Made by a program: the position numbers and the translations under genes. From Gymnorhina tibicen (Eukaryota > Chordata > Aves > Passeriformes > Artamidae), in assembly GCA_013399875.1 (NCBI GenBank), contig VXAZ01007517.1, positions 434,001-498,000 of the forward strand: 64,000 nt of DNA, written 5' to 3'. The notes beneath the pieces were generated by a model that was given only the letters and a program-made list of their open reading frames with translations, was not told the DNA's origin and searched no databases. Positions 11,801 to 24,600 of the stretch are shown piece after piece. Every line of letters begins with the position of its first letter. The stretch's first letter is position 1.

Positions 11801-14800
11801 CAAGGAGTGCCCTGAACTGCAGTTTCAGGGAACTAACTGATTTATGCTTTATGCCACAAATTTAACTCAATGTCCTTCCCCTTTCCCTTTTTCAGTCTCT
11901 ATGACTTGATGTTCTTGACAGTTATCTTGGGGCTACCTCTCCAAAACCAGCTCTGCTCTGCTAATGGCACTGAAACCAGAAAAACTCAGGTTTCAGCTTC
12001 TGCTTGGTTTTGGTGGCTCCTCATGATGACATGAGAGCTTGTGACTTGTAAAGGCTGAAGGGGAGCAGACTTTTGTTCTGCTCCATGTGTAGGCAATGGT
12101 GTGATGTTTCGTGTTGTGTTTTAGTGGGCAGTGATACAAGAAACCATTAAACACTGCCATTCTTTCAACCTTGTTTCTTACCTTAATACCTTACTCCTGA
12201 CTGGCTTGTTTTGCCAAGGGGTACTGCAAATGCCCCATCATACCCCTGCCCACCTTCCTTTCTCAAGCTCCAAATCAATGGCCATGGACAAAATGGGCCA
12301 CTGGGGCGGAGGAGGAAAAGGCTTCCAGTGCAGCACCCTTCTGCTCAGTCAGCTCTGCCCTGTGTAGCACCACTTCTCCCAGCCTTGTGTCCTGGCTGCC
12401 CAGCTGCTCCTTCTGCCTCCTTCCTCTCCAACCCCAGTCTGAGGCACTGAGAAGAAGTCAAGGCATCATTTGGGTTTTTCTTTCCAGATTTTATATGCAA
12501 TCAGTGAGTGCTGTTTGAATCTTTTCTGTCTCATTTCAAGATGAACAACTTAGCAACTCCATCCGAGATCTTGAAGGCTCATTGTGAGAATATCAATTCA
12601 GCAGCATTTGCTCTAGGGATCATGCATCTTTGGGAAATGTAAAATAAGCCCACACTCATGCTGCCCTGCAAAGTAAACTTCCAAAGCTGGAGCCAGAACT
12701 TTGATTTCAAGCACTGATATTTGTTATTTGGCCAAAAGGCAGGTGATCTGAGTCTGCCATCTCCACAAAAAATGACACTTAAGAGTACATCCATTGAAGC
12801 CTGAAAGCTGTTTATTTTCTACAAATTTAACATTTAAAATAAAGGTTCCCTAGAGGCAATTGCAGCCAGGAAGGAAACAAGTACAGCAAACTCCGCTTCT
12901 GTCTTACTCTTGCGATGTTGACTCCAGGTTTAAATTTCTCTCCCTCACTAGCTGTGCTCTAGAAAGCACGAAGCTTGTAATCACATCCTCGTTAACAGCT
13001 CAGTGAAAATAACCAAACCATCTATTTTAGTCTGCACTTGCCTTCTCCTACTTGCATTTCCTGATAAATGAGATGAGGTGAATAAGACACTAAACAGTAA
13101 GCACTGGGCTCTCAGGACAATTTGTCAGAAAGGGTCTCATTTTCCTGCCCTGCTTCCTACAGCACTTATTCAGAGAGAGAAGATGTGGTTGCTACCAGTG
13201 CAGATGTGTTCACAGTCTGTAGGAGTCTGGCCAGATGCACCTGCAGCCTCAGAGAACTCCTTGCAACAGATCATTGCCTGTGTTGAGGAGTGGAGAACAG
13301 CATAGTTTTAGGTATTGTTTGTCTCTCTCTTGTTCTGCAGACCAAAATGGTTGTGTCAGCCACTGATTCTTTCCTCCTCTTTCCCCATCCCCTGGAGTTA
13401 TTTATCATAACTTGTAACTAGAACTACCATAAGACAAATGATCTCTGTGAATTGCTTGATCTGCAAAGGGATCTGCAGAGTGGCTGACACAGAAGAGAGG
13501 TGAACACTTTCTTTGCCTGTTCTAATAACATGTTGGGGAGGAAAAATACCTACACTGATTCCTAAAGTATAACTTCAGTCTTTATTGCCACTGTGTTATG
13601 GAACAAAATATGAGACTTAATATGATATTTGTGGTATTAAATATATCAAGTAAATTTTCCCTCTGAAAATCAGATAGATTATTAAATATTTAGCTATCAT
13701 TCCACAATTATCCCAAACCTGAATGACTAGTTCCTCATTCATAGACATGGATCTTAAATTTCTATTGCAAGACATGTTTTGGTTTGTTCCAAAGAGTCAG
13801 ACTGCTACAGTCGGGTGCCTATTGCATATCAATTTTAGAGAGTTTATGTTGCCAACAGTCAATACTGATGTTATCCTGAACTGTGTGGTTTAGCATTTAT
13901 CGTGTGCGTAAGTTAATTCTCGTGGTCATGTTCACAGGGCTGATGTCTTTAGGGGTTTATGTAACTTCTACATGTGACCCAGAGGTGTGATGTTTGGAAG
14001 GACTTCTTGCAGCAAAGAGTGTGATGAGGACTCTTGATGAGTTTCTGAGTTCCCAAGTACTGATCATCAGTTCAAGGACCAACTTTTTCATTCTGACCAT
14101 TACTCTACAGCCAAATAAATTGCCCAAGTTCATCTCAATGGAAAATAAAATTGGAATACTGAGCATGGCACTGAGTCTTTCTCATCGCATTATGTGGATA
14201 GTGGATACAGAAAATAATAAATTTTTGTGTTGAATTATTTTGCCAAGATGTGCATGCCCTCTTGGTCCTTCAAGACTCACTGCAGGGAGGAATGTGCTGG
14301 CTTAAATGTCAGCTCCATCAACCTACTGTCCCTGACTGAACTGTGCTAGCAGCACCCATGAAATACATTGCACTTGCTCAGGAGATGAGCTACCTTTAAG
14401 TTTCCCACACTTGGAACTCAGTTTTGTTCCCACACCAGAAAAATGGTTCTGAAGCAATAATCAGGACTTTGGTCTTTGATTTGTTAGATATAAAAGATCA
14501 ATTTTGATAATAACCTGCTTCTTGAGGAATATTTAGCAGAGAAGCTACATTGGACGTGACTGAAAGGCCACAAGTTGGAAGCAATATTTCTAATTGTTAC
14601 AGATGAAGGTAAAAGGGTTGTCAGGGAGAACAAAGCTTGCTTCCAATAGCAGGCTTACAGGTAATTTAAAATATTGCATAATTATTTTAGACCTCAACAC
14701 CAAAGATAAATCTGGGGGTTTTTTAGGAGTAAATTTAGTATAATGTATTTGCAATAAGATTTACTCTCTCAAAGGGTTGTACCACATGGCGGGCAGACTC

Positions 14801-15908
14801 TGTGACTGAAGGTTAGGGAGCTGCCTGTCACCTGTTCATCAGATGAAAGATGTTAAAGATGCTTATCCAAGGAGATAAAACTCTATTCCCTCTCAGACAG
14901 AAAAGAAGAAGATCTGGAAGACAATAACTGAGTGACCGTGAAGGACCACTAATCCATTTCCAGTTAGTTAAAAGATATTTAATCTCCTTATTCATTTATA
15001 GATGATCCTGTTATCCAATTATGCTAGCACTGGATTTGCCTGGACTTTTCATAACGAATGTCCTGTTGAAATCCTTATTTATGTATCCTTACTTAAAGGC
15101 ACCTGCATTAATGAAGAACCTGTTTCCTGAAAATTTTTTGCTTTATACATTGTTGTTTGCTTGTTTGAGTGTTTGCCCCACATGGAATAAATGCCTTGAA
15201 AAAGTGTCAGCTACAGCCTTGAGAAAGGTCTTCATGATCCTAGGACAGCTGGTGTGCCTTGCTGATATGCAGACAGGAATTTCCACAGGAAGGAGAAGAG
15301 GGTGCTGATATACAGCTGTAGGAACTTAGGTATGTTTCAAGGGCAGAGTCATTCATCACACAGTGTAACCGTAGGTAATACTTTAGGGTTCAAAAGCTGA
15401 ACCACTATGTAAATAAAGTATGTGACCAAACCCTCATATTTTGTGTTAAAAAAATAGTGTCTGTAAGACAGGCAGTTTTTCAGGGTGCAACACCCTCTGC
15501 TTCTACACCCTCAGAAGTGTCAGCAGAGGTGCACACCTGCACCTGAGCAAGGAGTTGGATGGGTGGGAGCTCACATCTCCGAGCTGGTCATCCACAGTAA
15601 GCTTGTGTTCAGTGATGTGAGCATGAACAGATGACTGCTGTGCTTAGTTCACATTTTTGGGGGATGGGATTTCCACAGCTCTGGCTTCTAAATGGGAGCA
15701 TAGTGCCTCTCCTGCTGGCTCAGCCCCATGGTCACTTCAGCTCACCATGCTGAGTCTGATCAGCACCAGCTGCTTCAGAGGGAGCTGCAAAAACCCTCCC
15801 AGTTAGAACGGGTAAGGTATTTGTCATACGGTTTCTTAGTGTCAAACATTTGGAGATTAAACACTGACAGATAAGGTTATAATGTACAACCGCTTTGGCT
15901 ATTGTTAC

Positions 15909-15913
15909 TCTGG
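15909..15913. repeat. Target-site duplication, left copy (TCTGG)
   Basis: TCTGG lies flush against the first base of the LTR at 15914, and an identical TCTGG follows its last base at 16539-16543. A 5-bp duplication of host DNA with TG...CA termini is what integrase-mediated insertion leaves. Confidence 0.85.
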
Positions 15914-16538
15914 TGTGCTGGTTTGGGCCAAATTCAGGGAAAAATCCAAAAGAAAAGTCTCCTCAAAGGAAGGTAGGTTATAGTCGCCCTGCCCCCAACC
16001 AGGTTCGGGAAAAAAAAAGATTTTCCTTGGAGGAAAGTGAAAGAAAAAAACTATTTATTTAACAAACACACAGGACAAGAATAATAATGCTAAAAAATGA
16101 AATCTCTCACTGTGGAGAGAAAACCTGAAAGATTTTAGAGTCCTTCTGTGGGCGTGGTCTCTCTCCTCCTCCTCGAAGCTGGGTCAGCGTGGGCCCCCCT
16201 CTGGGCCTAAGGTGGAAATTTTCCCAGTGTGTTCTGGTGTTCTGAACAAGTCCAGAAGAGAAGAAGGGAAAAGCCGAAGTCCCAGAGGAAAAAAACTTTC
16301 TGTCTCTCTCCAAAGAAACAGAGCCGAAAAACTGGCTGAAAAGCAAGAAGGGTGCTTCCTCTGCTCTTCAGCAGCAGTAGCTGATGTCCGTGTCCCTGAA
16401 GCACAAACTGTTTTGAAAAGTTCGCTCAGTTTTTTTCTCTCTCTATCTTGCATCCAGTTTTAAAGGCATAAAAAGACTCAGGAATCATGTCTGGGCATAA
16501 AGTGGTGATAGGGAATACAATAAACTCACCCCAAGACA
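15914..16538 (-). mobile_element. Solo LTR of an endogenous retrovirus, minus strand
   Basis: This 625-bp element starts TGTGCTGG and ends AAGACA on the + strand; read on the minus strand it runs TGTCTTGGGG...CCAGCACA, giving the canonical TG/CA ends. It is bounded by perfect 5-bp TCTGG duplications. On the minus strand a polyadenylation signal AATAAA is at 16054-16059, about 140 bases before the 3' end, which fits an R/U5 layout and fixes the orientation. There is no primer-binding site, polypurine tract or gag/pol sequence next to it, and the duplications are flush, so it is a solo LTR left by recombination between the two LTRs of a provirus. The minus-strand 3' end CCAAACCAGCACA is typical of songbird ERV LTRs as I recall them. 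The 5-bp duplication would fit a class III (ERVL-type) or a class I element; I cannot name the family. Several open frames of 60-90 codons inside it are chance frames. Confidence 0.85.
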
Positions 16539-16543
16539 TCTGG
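16539..16543. repeat. Target-site duplication, right copy (TCTGG)
   Basis: This copy is identical to 15909-15913 and abuts the LTR end at 16538. The perfect identity suggests an insertion that is not very old. Confidence 0.85.
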
Positions 16544-16922
16544 TTATTTCTATTAACTTTCTGGGCATCCAAGCCATCTTTCCTGTGACATTAGGTGACA
16601 CTAGTAAGATGTGTTGCAACAAAACTAATTTCTTTTTTTTTTCAAGGCAGAGATGATGATATTCCCTATGCCCCTTTCGCTGTTAGCACCAGGAAGCAAA
16701 GGCTTGCTCTCTGGGTCATCTATACTGCAGTGGAAAATCTGAAATTTTCTCCCTTAATTCCAGGTAGGAGGAAACTTCCTTTGATGAAACACTGTGTATT
16801 TCCAATGCTTATTCTGTTGTCACTACTGAAATCCACAGATAGTGCTAGCACAGAGCTCCATTCTGGAAAAAAGATTTCTCTTTCCTCTCATGGGGAGCAA
16901 TTTTCTGCTATATTGCTTATTT
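16544..16922. other. Spacer between two solo LTRs
   Basis: About 380 bases of host DNA separate the two LTRs. A 161-codon open frame starts at 16595 and runs to 17080, but its second half is the antisense strand of the next LTR and its translation is lysine-rich with no recognisable domain. I regard it as fortuitous. Nothing else is visible here. Confidence 0.55.
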
Positions 16923-16926
16923 ATAT
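16923..16926. repeat. Probable target-site duplication, left copy (ATAT)
   Basis: ATAT lies directly before TGTGAAAAAC, the inferred end of the second LTR, and matches ATAT at 17721-17724. Four bases in AT-rich DNA are weak evidence alone, but the positions coincide with TG/CA termini. Confidence 0.5.
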
Positions 16927-17720
16927 TGTGAAAAACGGGGACAACTCTTGTAGTTTAATTAAAAATAAAAGGAATTTATTAAAGGAAAAATTAACTCGGA
17001 AAGAAACTTCCAAGGAAAAAAAAAATCAAAAACCCGGGAACACAGGGATCGGAGACCCTTGTAGCCGAACTGGCTTTTGACCCAAGGCAGAGCTTTGCAA
17101 CGCTGGGTTTTGCCTCAGCTAATCCAGGGCAAAAAGTCTTTTATCCAGTCTCTGATAAAAGAGGTAGGCCTGTGACCCCAGCGTTGGGCTCTTCACCCCA
17201 GCTAATCTGAAACTGAAAAAGCAATTTTTGAAACTGCGCACCTTCCTTTATGCCCTCTTGTCCCCTCCCCAGACCGCCCCTTGTCCAGCCTCCATGGCAC
17301 TGGGTGATTGGTGTAGTCCTTGGATGAAGTAATATCTTCTGACCAATGGCTCGCTGTTGTCTAGGGAAGCAGTCAGTGATGGTGTTACAAGTTTCCAAAG
17401 GCGGGAAAATCCTCATTAAAATTCCACGTTGCCACGGAGCTAAGTTGCAGGTTAACGGTGGAGTGCTAAGAATAGTCCCTGGGGTATGGGTGAGGGGTGT
17501 TTCTGAACTTGGAAAGGGATTGAAAAGTTTTACACATCTTGAAACCAGTTAAACGAGGGAACTTGAGTAAAATCTTAACAAACTAACAGGGAATAAACTC
17601 TCTAACTTGGGGTAACATTCAACAATTAACACTTTTATAATTAACCATTTTAACAATTCTTAATTTGGACACTGAACAATTAAACATGTGAAAGCCAACC
17701 TTCTAATTTCATTTATGACA
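16927..17720 (-). mobile_element. Solo LTR of a second endogenous retrovirus, minus strand
   Basis: This element of about 794 bp reads TGTCATAAAT...TTTTTCACA on the minus strand. Minus-strand signals occur in the order expected for an LTR promoter: a CCAAT box at 17307-17311, a TATA-like GGCATAAAGG at 17245-17254, and AATAAA at 16975-16980 about 50 bases before the 3' end. The middle is GC-richer than its flanks. No polypurine tract adjoins the right side and no primer-binding site adjoins the left, so it is a solo LTR. The right boundary rests on ACA followed by the 4-bp ATAT duplication at 17721; an alternative inner boundary is ACA at 17617, which has no matching duplication. A 4-bp duplication would suit a class I (gammaretrovirus-like) element. 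It shares no obvious sequence with the LTR 390 bases to its left. Confidence 0.68.
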
Positions 17721-17724
17721 ATAT
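17721..17724. repeat. Probable target-site duplication, right copy (ATAT)
   Basis: This matches 16923-16926 and follows the terminal ACA of the second LTR. The match can be extended to ATATT if one base is taken from the LTR end. Confidence 0.5.
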
Positions 17725-18633
17725 TTACCACTCTTTTAACTGCTAAGTAGCAATAATGTATCAACACAGTACTTTGGATTTTACTCCTCAAACATAAATA
17801 TTCTCAGGCACAAAGATGAAATGTTTTTAGTCTCATCTTACTCCACAAAGCTAAAGAAGATGGTAAGGAACCTGTACCAGTTTACATCAGGTGGAGTAAT
17901 TTAGGTTATGTTATTATTTTTTAAGTATTTTTTTGATCATAGCTTGTCCTATTAAATGGAATGAAGTGGCAAATGGTTTAATAAAGTAAGATCATCACTC
18001 TAATTTTAGGTAGTAAAGAATATATTTTTGGAATTGTTTTAAATAAGTTCTATCTCTCATCTTTGCAGGAGCATGACATGTATTTTTGATGAAAATACAG
18101 CTCTGACCACAGTCTGTATTTGTATCATGTCACCTAGGAGGTGTAATTGTGGACTGGCAGCCCAGAGTGCTCGAGGCAGTAGAAACACTCAGCAGAAGAA
18201 ATGCTCCGTGTCTCAGAGTGTTTGCAGTCTAGGTGTTGCACAAGAGATGGTAGATGATACAAACAGCAAGGTGGGAGGTTGTGGAAAGTAGGACAGTTTT
18301 GCCAAGCATGATGGGCAGCCTGGCACACTGCTCAGATCTACCACAGTCAGCCAGGAACTTTGTTGGTGCAGTAGTCACCAAAAAAGATGTGGGATTAGGA
18401 GATTTTGTGAATAAGGAGTTGTTGAAAGTGGTCTTGGTGAGTATTTGAAAAAACATCCTATAGGGATTTGCCATTTGATCTTGTTGTAAGGTCTATGTGT
18501 TAGAAAGGTCTACAGGTATGATATTTTCTTTCTCCAAATTCTGTCCTTTTTCCAAAACCAAGAACTTTGTACGGGGAAGATTCAGTTGTTGCTGATCAAA
18601 ACAAGAGCTTTTATGAGAAATGTACTTTAAAAA

Positions 18634-18691
18634 CATTTTGAATTTAAAAAATTTTTTAATTTAAAAAATTGAATTAAAAAATTTTTGAATG
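18634..18691. repeat. AT-rich block of repeated and inverted TTAAAAAATT
   Basis: The block is built of repeated AATTTAAAAAATT-type units that are largely self-complementary, so it reads almost the same on both strands. It is low-complexity DNA with no visible gene next to it. Confidence 0.6.
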
Positions 18692-21600
18692 TAAGACTTG
18701 TGTGTTAAAAAGAACAGCACTGAAACTAGAAGTGCAACAAAATGTTTGGCAGTGTCTTCATAAAAGTCTAGTTTATCCATTAAAATGTGAATCTGTAGTA
18801 AAACACAAATTTATATTAAAAAAAACCCCACAATTTCTTCATTTTTTATTGTTCTACTACTGAAAATTGGTAGTAGTAATTCACTTCTGTCATTTTTCAG
18901 TTTTTAGGCTCCTGGGTCTTGTTAATGGATTTTGGTCTAAGCAAAGGGAATCAAAGGAGATGTATATTAAGTTGCAACAGCCATTCCAGCACAGTGCTGT
19001 CTGTTGAAAGGGAATTACTGGCACTGCTTTCCTTTGCTCCCACTTTTGGCATGGGATACTTGCCATCCAAGAGTTCTCAGTGCTACTGTCTTGCACAGGA
19101 CTGAGGATTTTCACCTTGAACCTCAGGGTTAGACTGTCTTCCCACCTACTGCACTCAGAGCTAATACATAGGCAAGAAAAGCCTGCCCAAGGGCCAGTGA
19201 GTGGAACTTTCAAGAGCTCAGCAGTATTCAAGTCTGTAAGTCCTATTTTGGAAACCCCTCTGGCACTTTGGAGCATATTAGCTGAGCTGTGATCATGGTG
19301 TGCTCACACCATGGCACTCGCACCTGCCCTCCCTGTATTTGAAGGCAGGCAGTGGCACAAGGGCACCAGAGGCACGTGCAGAATGGAGCTCAGGCAGTCA
19401 GTAAGGAGGGCACACCAGAGGGGAAGTTGTCTGAAGGGGTGCTGGGCCATGCAGGCTATTCCAGAGGTGGATTGCAGCAGAGCCAGACTTCTTTAGTGCC
19501 TGTGTCACTGTTGAGAACATCCCTTGAAGAGACCTGCCAGCTTATTGTCAAGACTGCAGTAGAAAATAAAATCCAATGGATTCCTTTTGAAAATGTGTTC
19601 CAAAAACTTGCTCCAACCCTTCCTCTTTGACCCTCCATGTTCAAATCACTTGAGTGGTACCAGTTTTTGGTCCTCTCATGATATTTCTGTGGTGTTTTTT
19701 ATTATTTTTTCCCCCATGTGATTTCTGCTCACAGGACTCTTATTTCTCCGATGAGCCATTTCCTCTCAAAAATGTAAGCGAATCTTTTCTATTTCTCATG
19801 AGCTAAGTGTGGATGCTGGGTCCCGGGCTCAGTGCTGCACAGGATGACCCCACACTGTTTGCTGTGCAGTGGATGTATTTCCACCATAAAACCAACCCCA
19901 GGCTCAGGGATGATTAAGAAAAGAGAAGTCTTGTTCCTACATCAGAGTGCCAAATGCTGCTAATGTAAAATGAAAGTAGAAGTGAAAAGAAACAAGCCAT
20001 GTAAGTATGGGAATATAGTTAATTTATTATGGCAGGTCTATAGCTTGGCTCTAATCCCTTGTTTGGAAATCAAAACCAGACTGCTGGAACTCACCTGCCA
20101 GACTCAATCTGTTTCATAATTACCTGTGGGTTGCTATTTTTGTTTACCTTAATAGCACAGTAAATACTGCTTCTGCCTTTGTTCATGATCTATTTAAGCA
20201 ATGCAAATATCTTGAAGAAATTCTGTTTTTAATAGCACCCCAGTGACTCCCTTCTTTCACCTCCCAAAATAGAAGCCAATGGATCAGGCCTCCAGCATGA
20301 GCTATATTAGAGGGGAAAGAGATTTTAGTATGCTGCCAAGCCTGATGTTTATAATGATCTTCAATTTTTAGTTGCTGCAAGTGATTAGAAAACATGGGGG
20401 AATTTCTTTTAAGTACTGAATCCATTTCTTTAGAGGAAAGGTCCAGCAGTTGCGTGATTTACTAATAAAAGCTTGAAGTCTGATTTTCATTGCCTCTTTC
20501 TAGATAGCTGAGGCTGGGAAAATGGTGTGGGAGAATTCCACAAATGAGACAAAGGGCTCTTTTCCTCACTGGCAGTCCTGCAAAAAGGAGATGCATGAAG
20601 TAGGAACAAACTAATTTGTTCACTGGTCACAGTGCCTGGGTTGGGCCCTCTGTATGCATGTGCTTGAAGGTTAGAATTGGTTCCATCTCTCCCTACCTTA
20701 TACTGTGAATCTCAGGATGATTTTGTCACTTGTTGGGGAGAGAAATTAACTTCTCTCTTGGGCTCAGAGCTGTGCATGACAGTACTTCAGCCTGTAGGTA
20801 GTGACATAGTAGAGAGAAATAGACTGGTTTGCTCAATACTTGGTTGAAGGTGATGCTCAAATCCTCCTGCTGTCTTTTTTTCTTACTTGAGGAGCTTTGA
20901 GAGCCAACATGATTTTCGTGTGTTAAAGAAGCTTCCTGTTGTGACCAAGGAGATCTACAAGGTCACACAATTGCCCAAACTGACCTTGATGCCCTCTAAA
21001 AATGTTGTTGTGAAATGAGCCCATCTACAAGAAAGGGGAATTCTCAGAGTTTTGGGGTACTTGAGAAAAATACAGAGTATGGCAACTAAAAAAAAAAGTT
21101 ATGTACAAGGAGTATTGTGAAACTTCTCATCATAGCTGCTTTTGTATCTGTGTTGGATGAGGTAATTACGAGCCTAGCCCAAAACACTTTGCATGCTAAA
21201 ATAGCTCTTTTCCCTTTGGAAAATCTTACTGAAATGCTACCTCTGTAAACAAAGTAAAATAACCCAAATTGTAGCTCTGAGAGGCTATTATCTTGGGAAT
21301 TGGTCACTTCAGGTCACACAAAGATCTGCTTGGTTACATGTTGGTTAAGGTGATATAACCATCACTATAGTATCAAAAGGCCTTCCAAGGAAAACAATAC
21401 TAATAAGCTAATAACAAGGTTTTATAGAGTTTCTACTGATTCTCCATTTTCGGGGTGGTGGTGTCAAAACAGATATTTTCCTGAGAGAATCAGGAAGCTG
21501 GAATGATTTCCTTTGTGCTGTTTAGCAGTTGTGTTTTCTGAAAGTGGACTTTTCATGAGTTTTACTTTGAAAAAAATCAACAGTTGCTGTTTATGAAAAT

Positions 21601-24600
21601 AAGAGGGAGCTGAAGTGCCTGTAGTGTTTTGTAATAGCAGGACACTTCTCTGAGCGGCCAAATTAAGGCTGGGTTTCAGAGTCTGATTTTGAAATCATTA
21701 CTTTCACACTTTTGTATACCTTTAAATGAGTCATGCCTGGAAAGTAGCTAACGTCTCATGGTACTTTGATAGTGTCCCAAAACCCCAGTTCCAGTTCAGT
21801 GCCTAACCAGTGTATTTTTCTCATAAAGAAAAAAAATCTCATTTGGAAATGTCAATGTCCATTCTATATGCAGAAAGAAATAGGAATTTCGACCAGTTTT
21901 AACTGGAATCAAGGTTTCTTTACAGCTGAAGGGAAATCTTTACAGTCTAACATTTAATGGGTTGTACCAATTCGTGTTTTATGAAATCTGATCATCTTGC
22001 TCTACATTTTTAACTGTATATCTAAACTCCTTTAATTTAGATTTTGGAATAAGCAAGGATATAATCAATTTTATTAGTTTTTCAATTTTATAAGGCTTGT
22101 AAAGATTATATTTGAACCTGCAATTGAAAATGGTTATCAACTTTTTTTCTTCCATCTAAAACAAATTTGAGAATGCCATCATTAATATATGAAATTTTAC
22201 AGAGGAAGGATAGTTGAAAACATATGAAATGTAGCACTTGTAGACCACTGGTATCCTTTCTTGCAGTCTTATCTGGCAAACTGTCATAACTTAAGGTTAT
22301 AAACTGCTATTTTATTTATGACTCTGTTAGGAATTGTGACTCCTATAACTGATCTAGTGAGGAAAAAGAACAATTAAAATACGAGATTGTTATTCACTCT
22401 CATGGAAAGGTTGATGTCAATAAAATGGAAAGAACCATATGGAAACAAACATATATATGCATGATCAAAAGTCATTGAAACTAAAATTCATTTCCTTCAA
22501 TTCTAATTATCTTCACTTTATCTTTTACCTTTGGCAGATTTTCTTAGGGTTGGAAGCTGTAACGATAGAGTTTTTCACTTCTAAAGAGAAGTGATAAATC
22601 TGAAATGAACAACTGTTAGTATGATTGGTAGGTTGCTGGAAGAAAACACTTTTTATGCAGCATCTTGTCCAAGATTCAATCAGGCTTCAAACCAAAGCAT
22701 TCCAGTCAGACAGTTCTCATGGATTTTCAGTAATGAGCAAGATAGGGTGGGTGGGGGAAATATTTACCAGTGTCTCTAAGGCTTTTGAACTTCATATTCG
22801 TTTGCATAGTTAATTTACTAATCTCGAATTACTACAGCTGTGCCTTTCAGCAGATGCTTCTTTCCCCACATATCGTCTGTATGACGTGTGGTGGGGCACG
22901 GCCTGAAGTGGCAAGATCTCTGCTTTCCCCAACTGACTGCTTGTGTCAAGTTACAGACAAAAAAATGTGAAGATGAAAGAAGAACAAACTCTCCTCAAAC
23001 TGTTCATGACAAGGGGACAGTCTCTGTAACGATTCAATCATTCCAGCTCCACTGACTTCAGGCCTTCGGGACACAAGTTAGTGACCAAGGGCCAAGATAG
23101 ATGCTTCAGCTCCCATGGTGTAAGAAATGAACCTTGGCCACGTTTCTGGAAGATATGGTTTGAGTTAACAACACTGCAGAAAGTAATGAGAGTCCATGAA
23201 TCTTTCATGATTAATTGTGAATTTATTGTCACTCTCCATGACCTGAAATTGAAACAAACATAATCAAAGAATATTTTCAGCTGATATTCAGTAGTTCATC
23301 TTAATTTGGATATGCCCATGTTGATGCTTAATTTGCTTTAGGCTGATATTCTAAATGAGAAAATGAAAGAAAAGAACAACATAGAAAAAGGCCAACCAAG
23401 ATGAGACAAGGTGGGTAATTTCAAGGTGTATTTTTGTCCGTGTGATGCTGAGCATTTCCACAGAGCCACACTTCCCTCTTTCTGGTAACAATCAGGACTC
23501 AGGGTCTGCCCTAGACCCTTTGCTCATTTTCTGGTCAGGTAATATACAATTCTGTAGCCTCTTGTTGCATGGGTCATAGGCTTCTAAAATGCTGGCTGCA
23601 TATTTCTGTGATGAAGCAGAAAAATTTACACAGAAATGTGCAAAACAACTGCAGCTCCTACATCCCAGGGAGAAAGACAGGTCACTAAAAAACATCATGA
23701 AAAAGGAAGGACAAAAGCTGGTCAGCCTTTATATTTGTTATCCTTATTATCACATCCATAGCCACAAATTTTTCATCAGTTCATCTTTTGCCATTTAATT
23801 TATCTACTTGCACTCTAGGAAATGTGATGCTACTGAGAGCTCTGCAAAAATCATTGCTATTAACTATTAGCTAAAAAAAATGCTGTTGAAAAAGCTTCCC
23901 TTAAGACTGAAAATTTATGTTGTACAAGTCTGTGGCAACAAAAAGTGAATATTAACTATTTTTTCTTTTCTTTTCCTTGGCTACTACTGGGTGTTCTTTT
24001 TAAATGCCTGAAGTGTACAAAGCACAGTGTTAAAAGAACAGCTGTTTTAAAAGATTTTGAACTTATGTTCTTACATCTTTGACAAGTATTACATTGAAAA
24101 TATTTGTTTATAGAAGCCTGTACAATATGAATATTTAAATATATAACAGCTTATGTTCTAGTAGAAAGGTCAGCCCAGCTGAAAAGGCTTCAGCAAGGGG
24201 CAACTGATGTGTGGGAAACTGATCTACATCCACTAAGGAGTTGTTAACTTTGCATATTGATTGCATTAAAATCGTGACCCATGGTGTAAAATGAAAGTAA
24301 TTCTGTTTAAGGGTGGAGACATGTTTTAGATTTAGATGAGAGATAAACTCCACTATGTACCGAGAAGTCTGCTAATACTGTCATTGCAAGTTTCCTACTA
24401 ATTCTTGGTTAAATGTCTGTGTTTCAAATGCAGGATTTTGTATTTAAAAATGTAAAAATACAGTAATTTCTTGCATTTTGAGTTTGGCATGTGACTGAAA
24501 GCCTTGGTGAATCAGGAATTAGCTATTTTATCTTCTTTACACATATTTCTATTTTACTGTGTTTGGGCCTTGGGAAGGTGTTCAGCTAGCAGGATTTTGG

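Larger units (their letters stand above)
1..15908. other. Non-coding DNA with no recognisable gene
   Basis: I see no gene in this stretch. Stop codons are frequent in all six frames, and the longest open frame is 149 codons on the minus strand at 4315-4764, in a locally GC-rich patch; its translation matches nothing I recognise and is rich in Ser, Pro, Leu and Cys, as expected by chance. GC-rich patches occur at about 2270-2420 and 4380-4640. Small structured elements at 718-814, 1514-1564, 2333-2371, 5837-5887 and 13352-13491 are listed or discussed separately. The rest is AT-rich unique-looking sequence with short homopolymer runs. Short or divergent exons and non-coding RNA genes cannot be excluded without homology or expression data. 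Confidence 0.5.

Noticed and set aside
16595..17080. 161-codon open frame on the + strand, among the longest in the window
   Set aside because: It starts in the spacer and runs antisense through the second LTR, where A-rich sequence reads as lysines. No domain, and no second exon or transcript signal, supports it.
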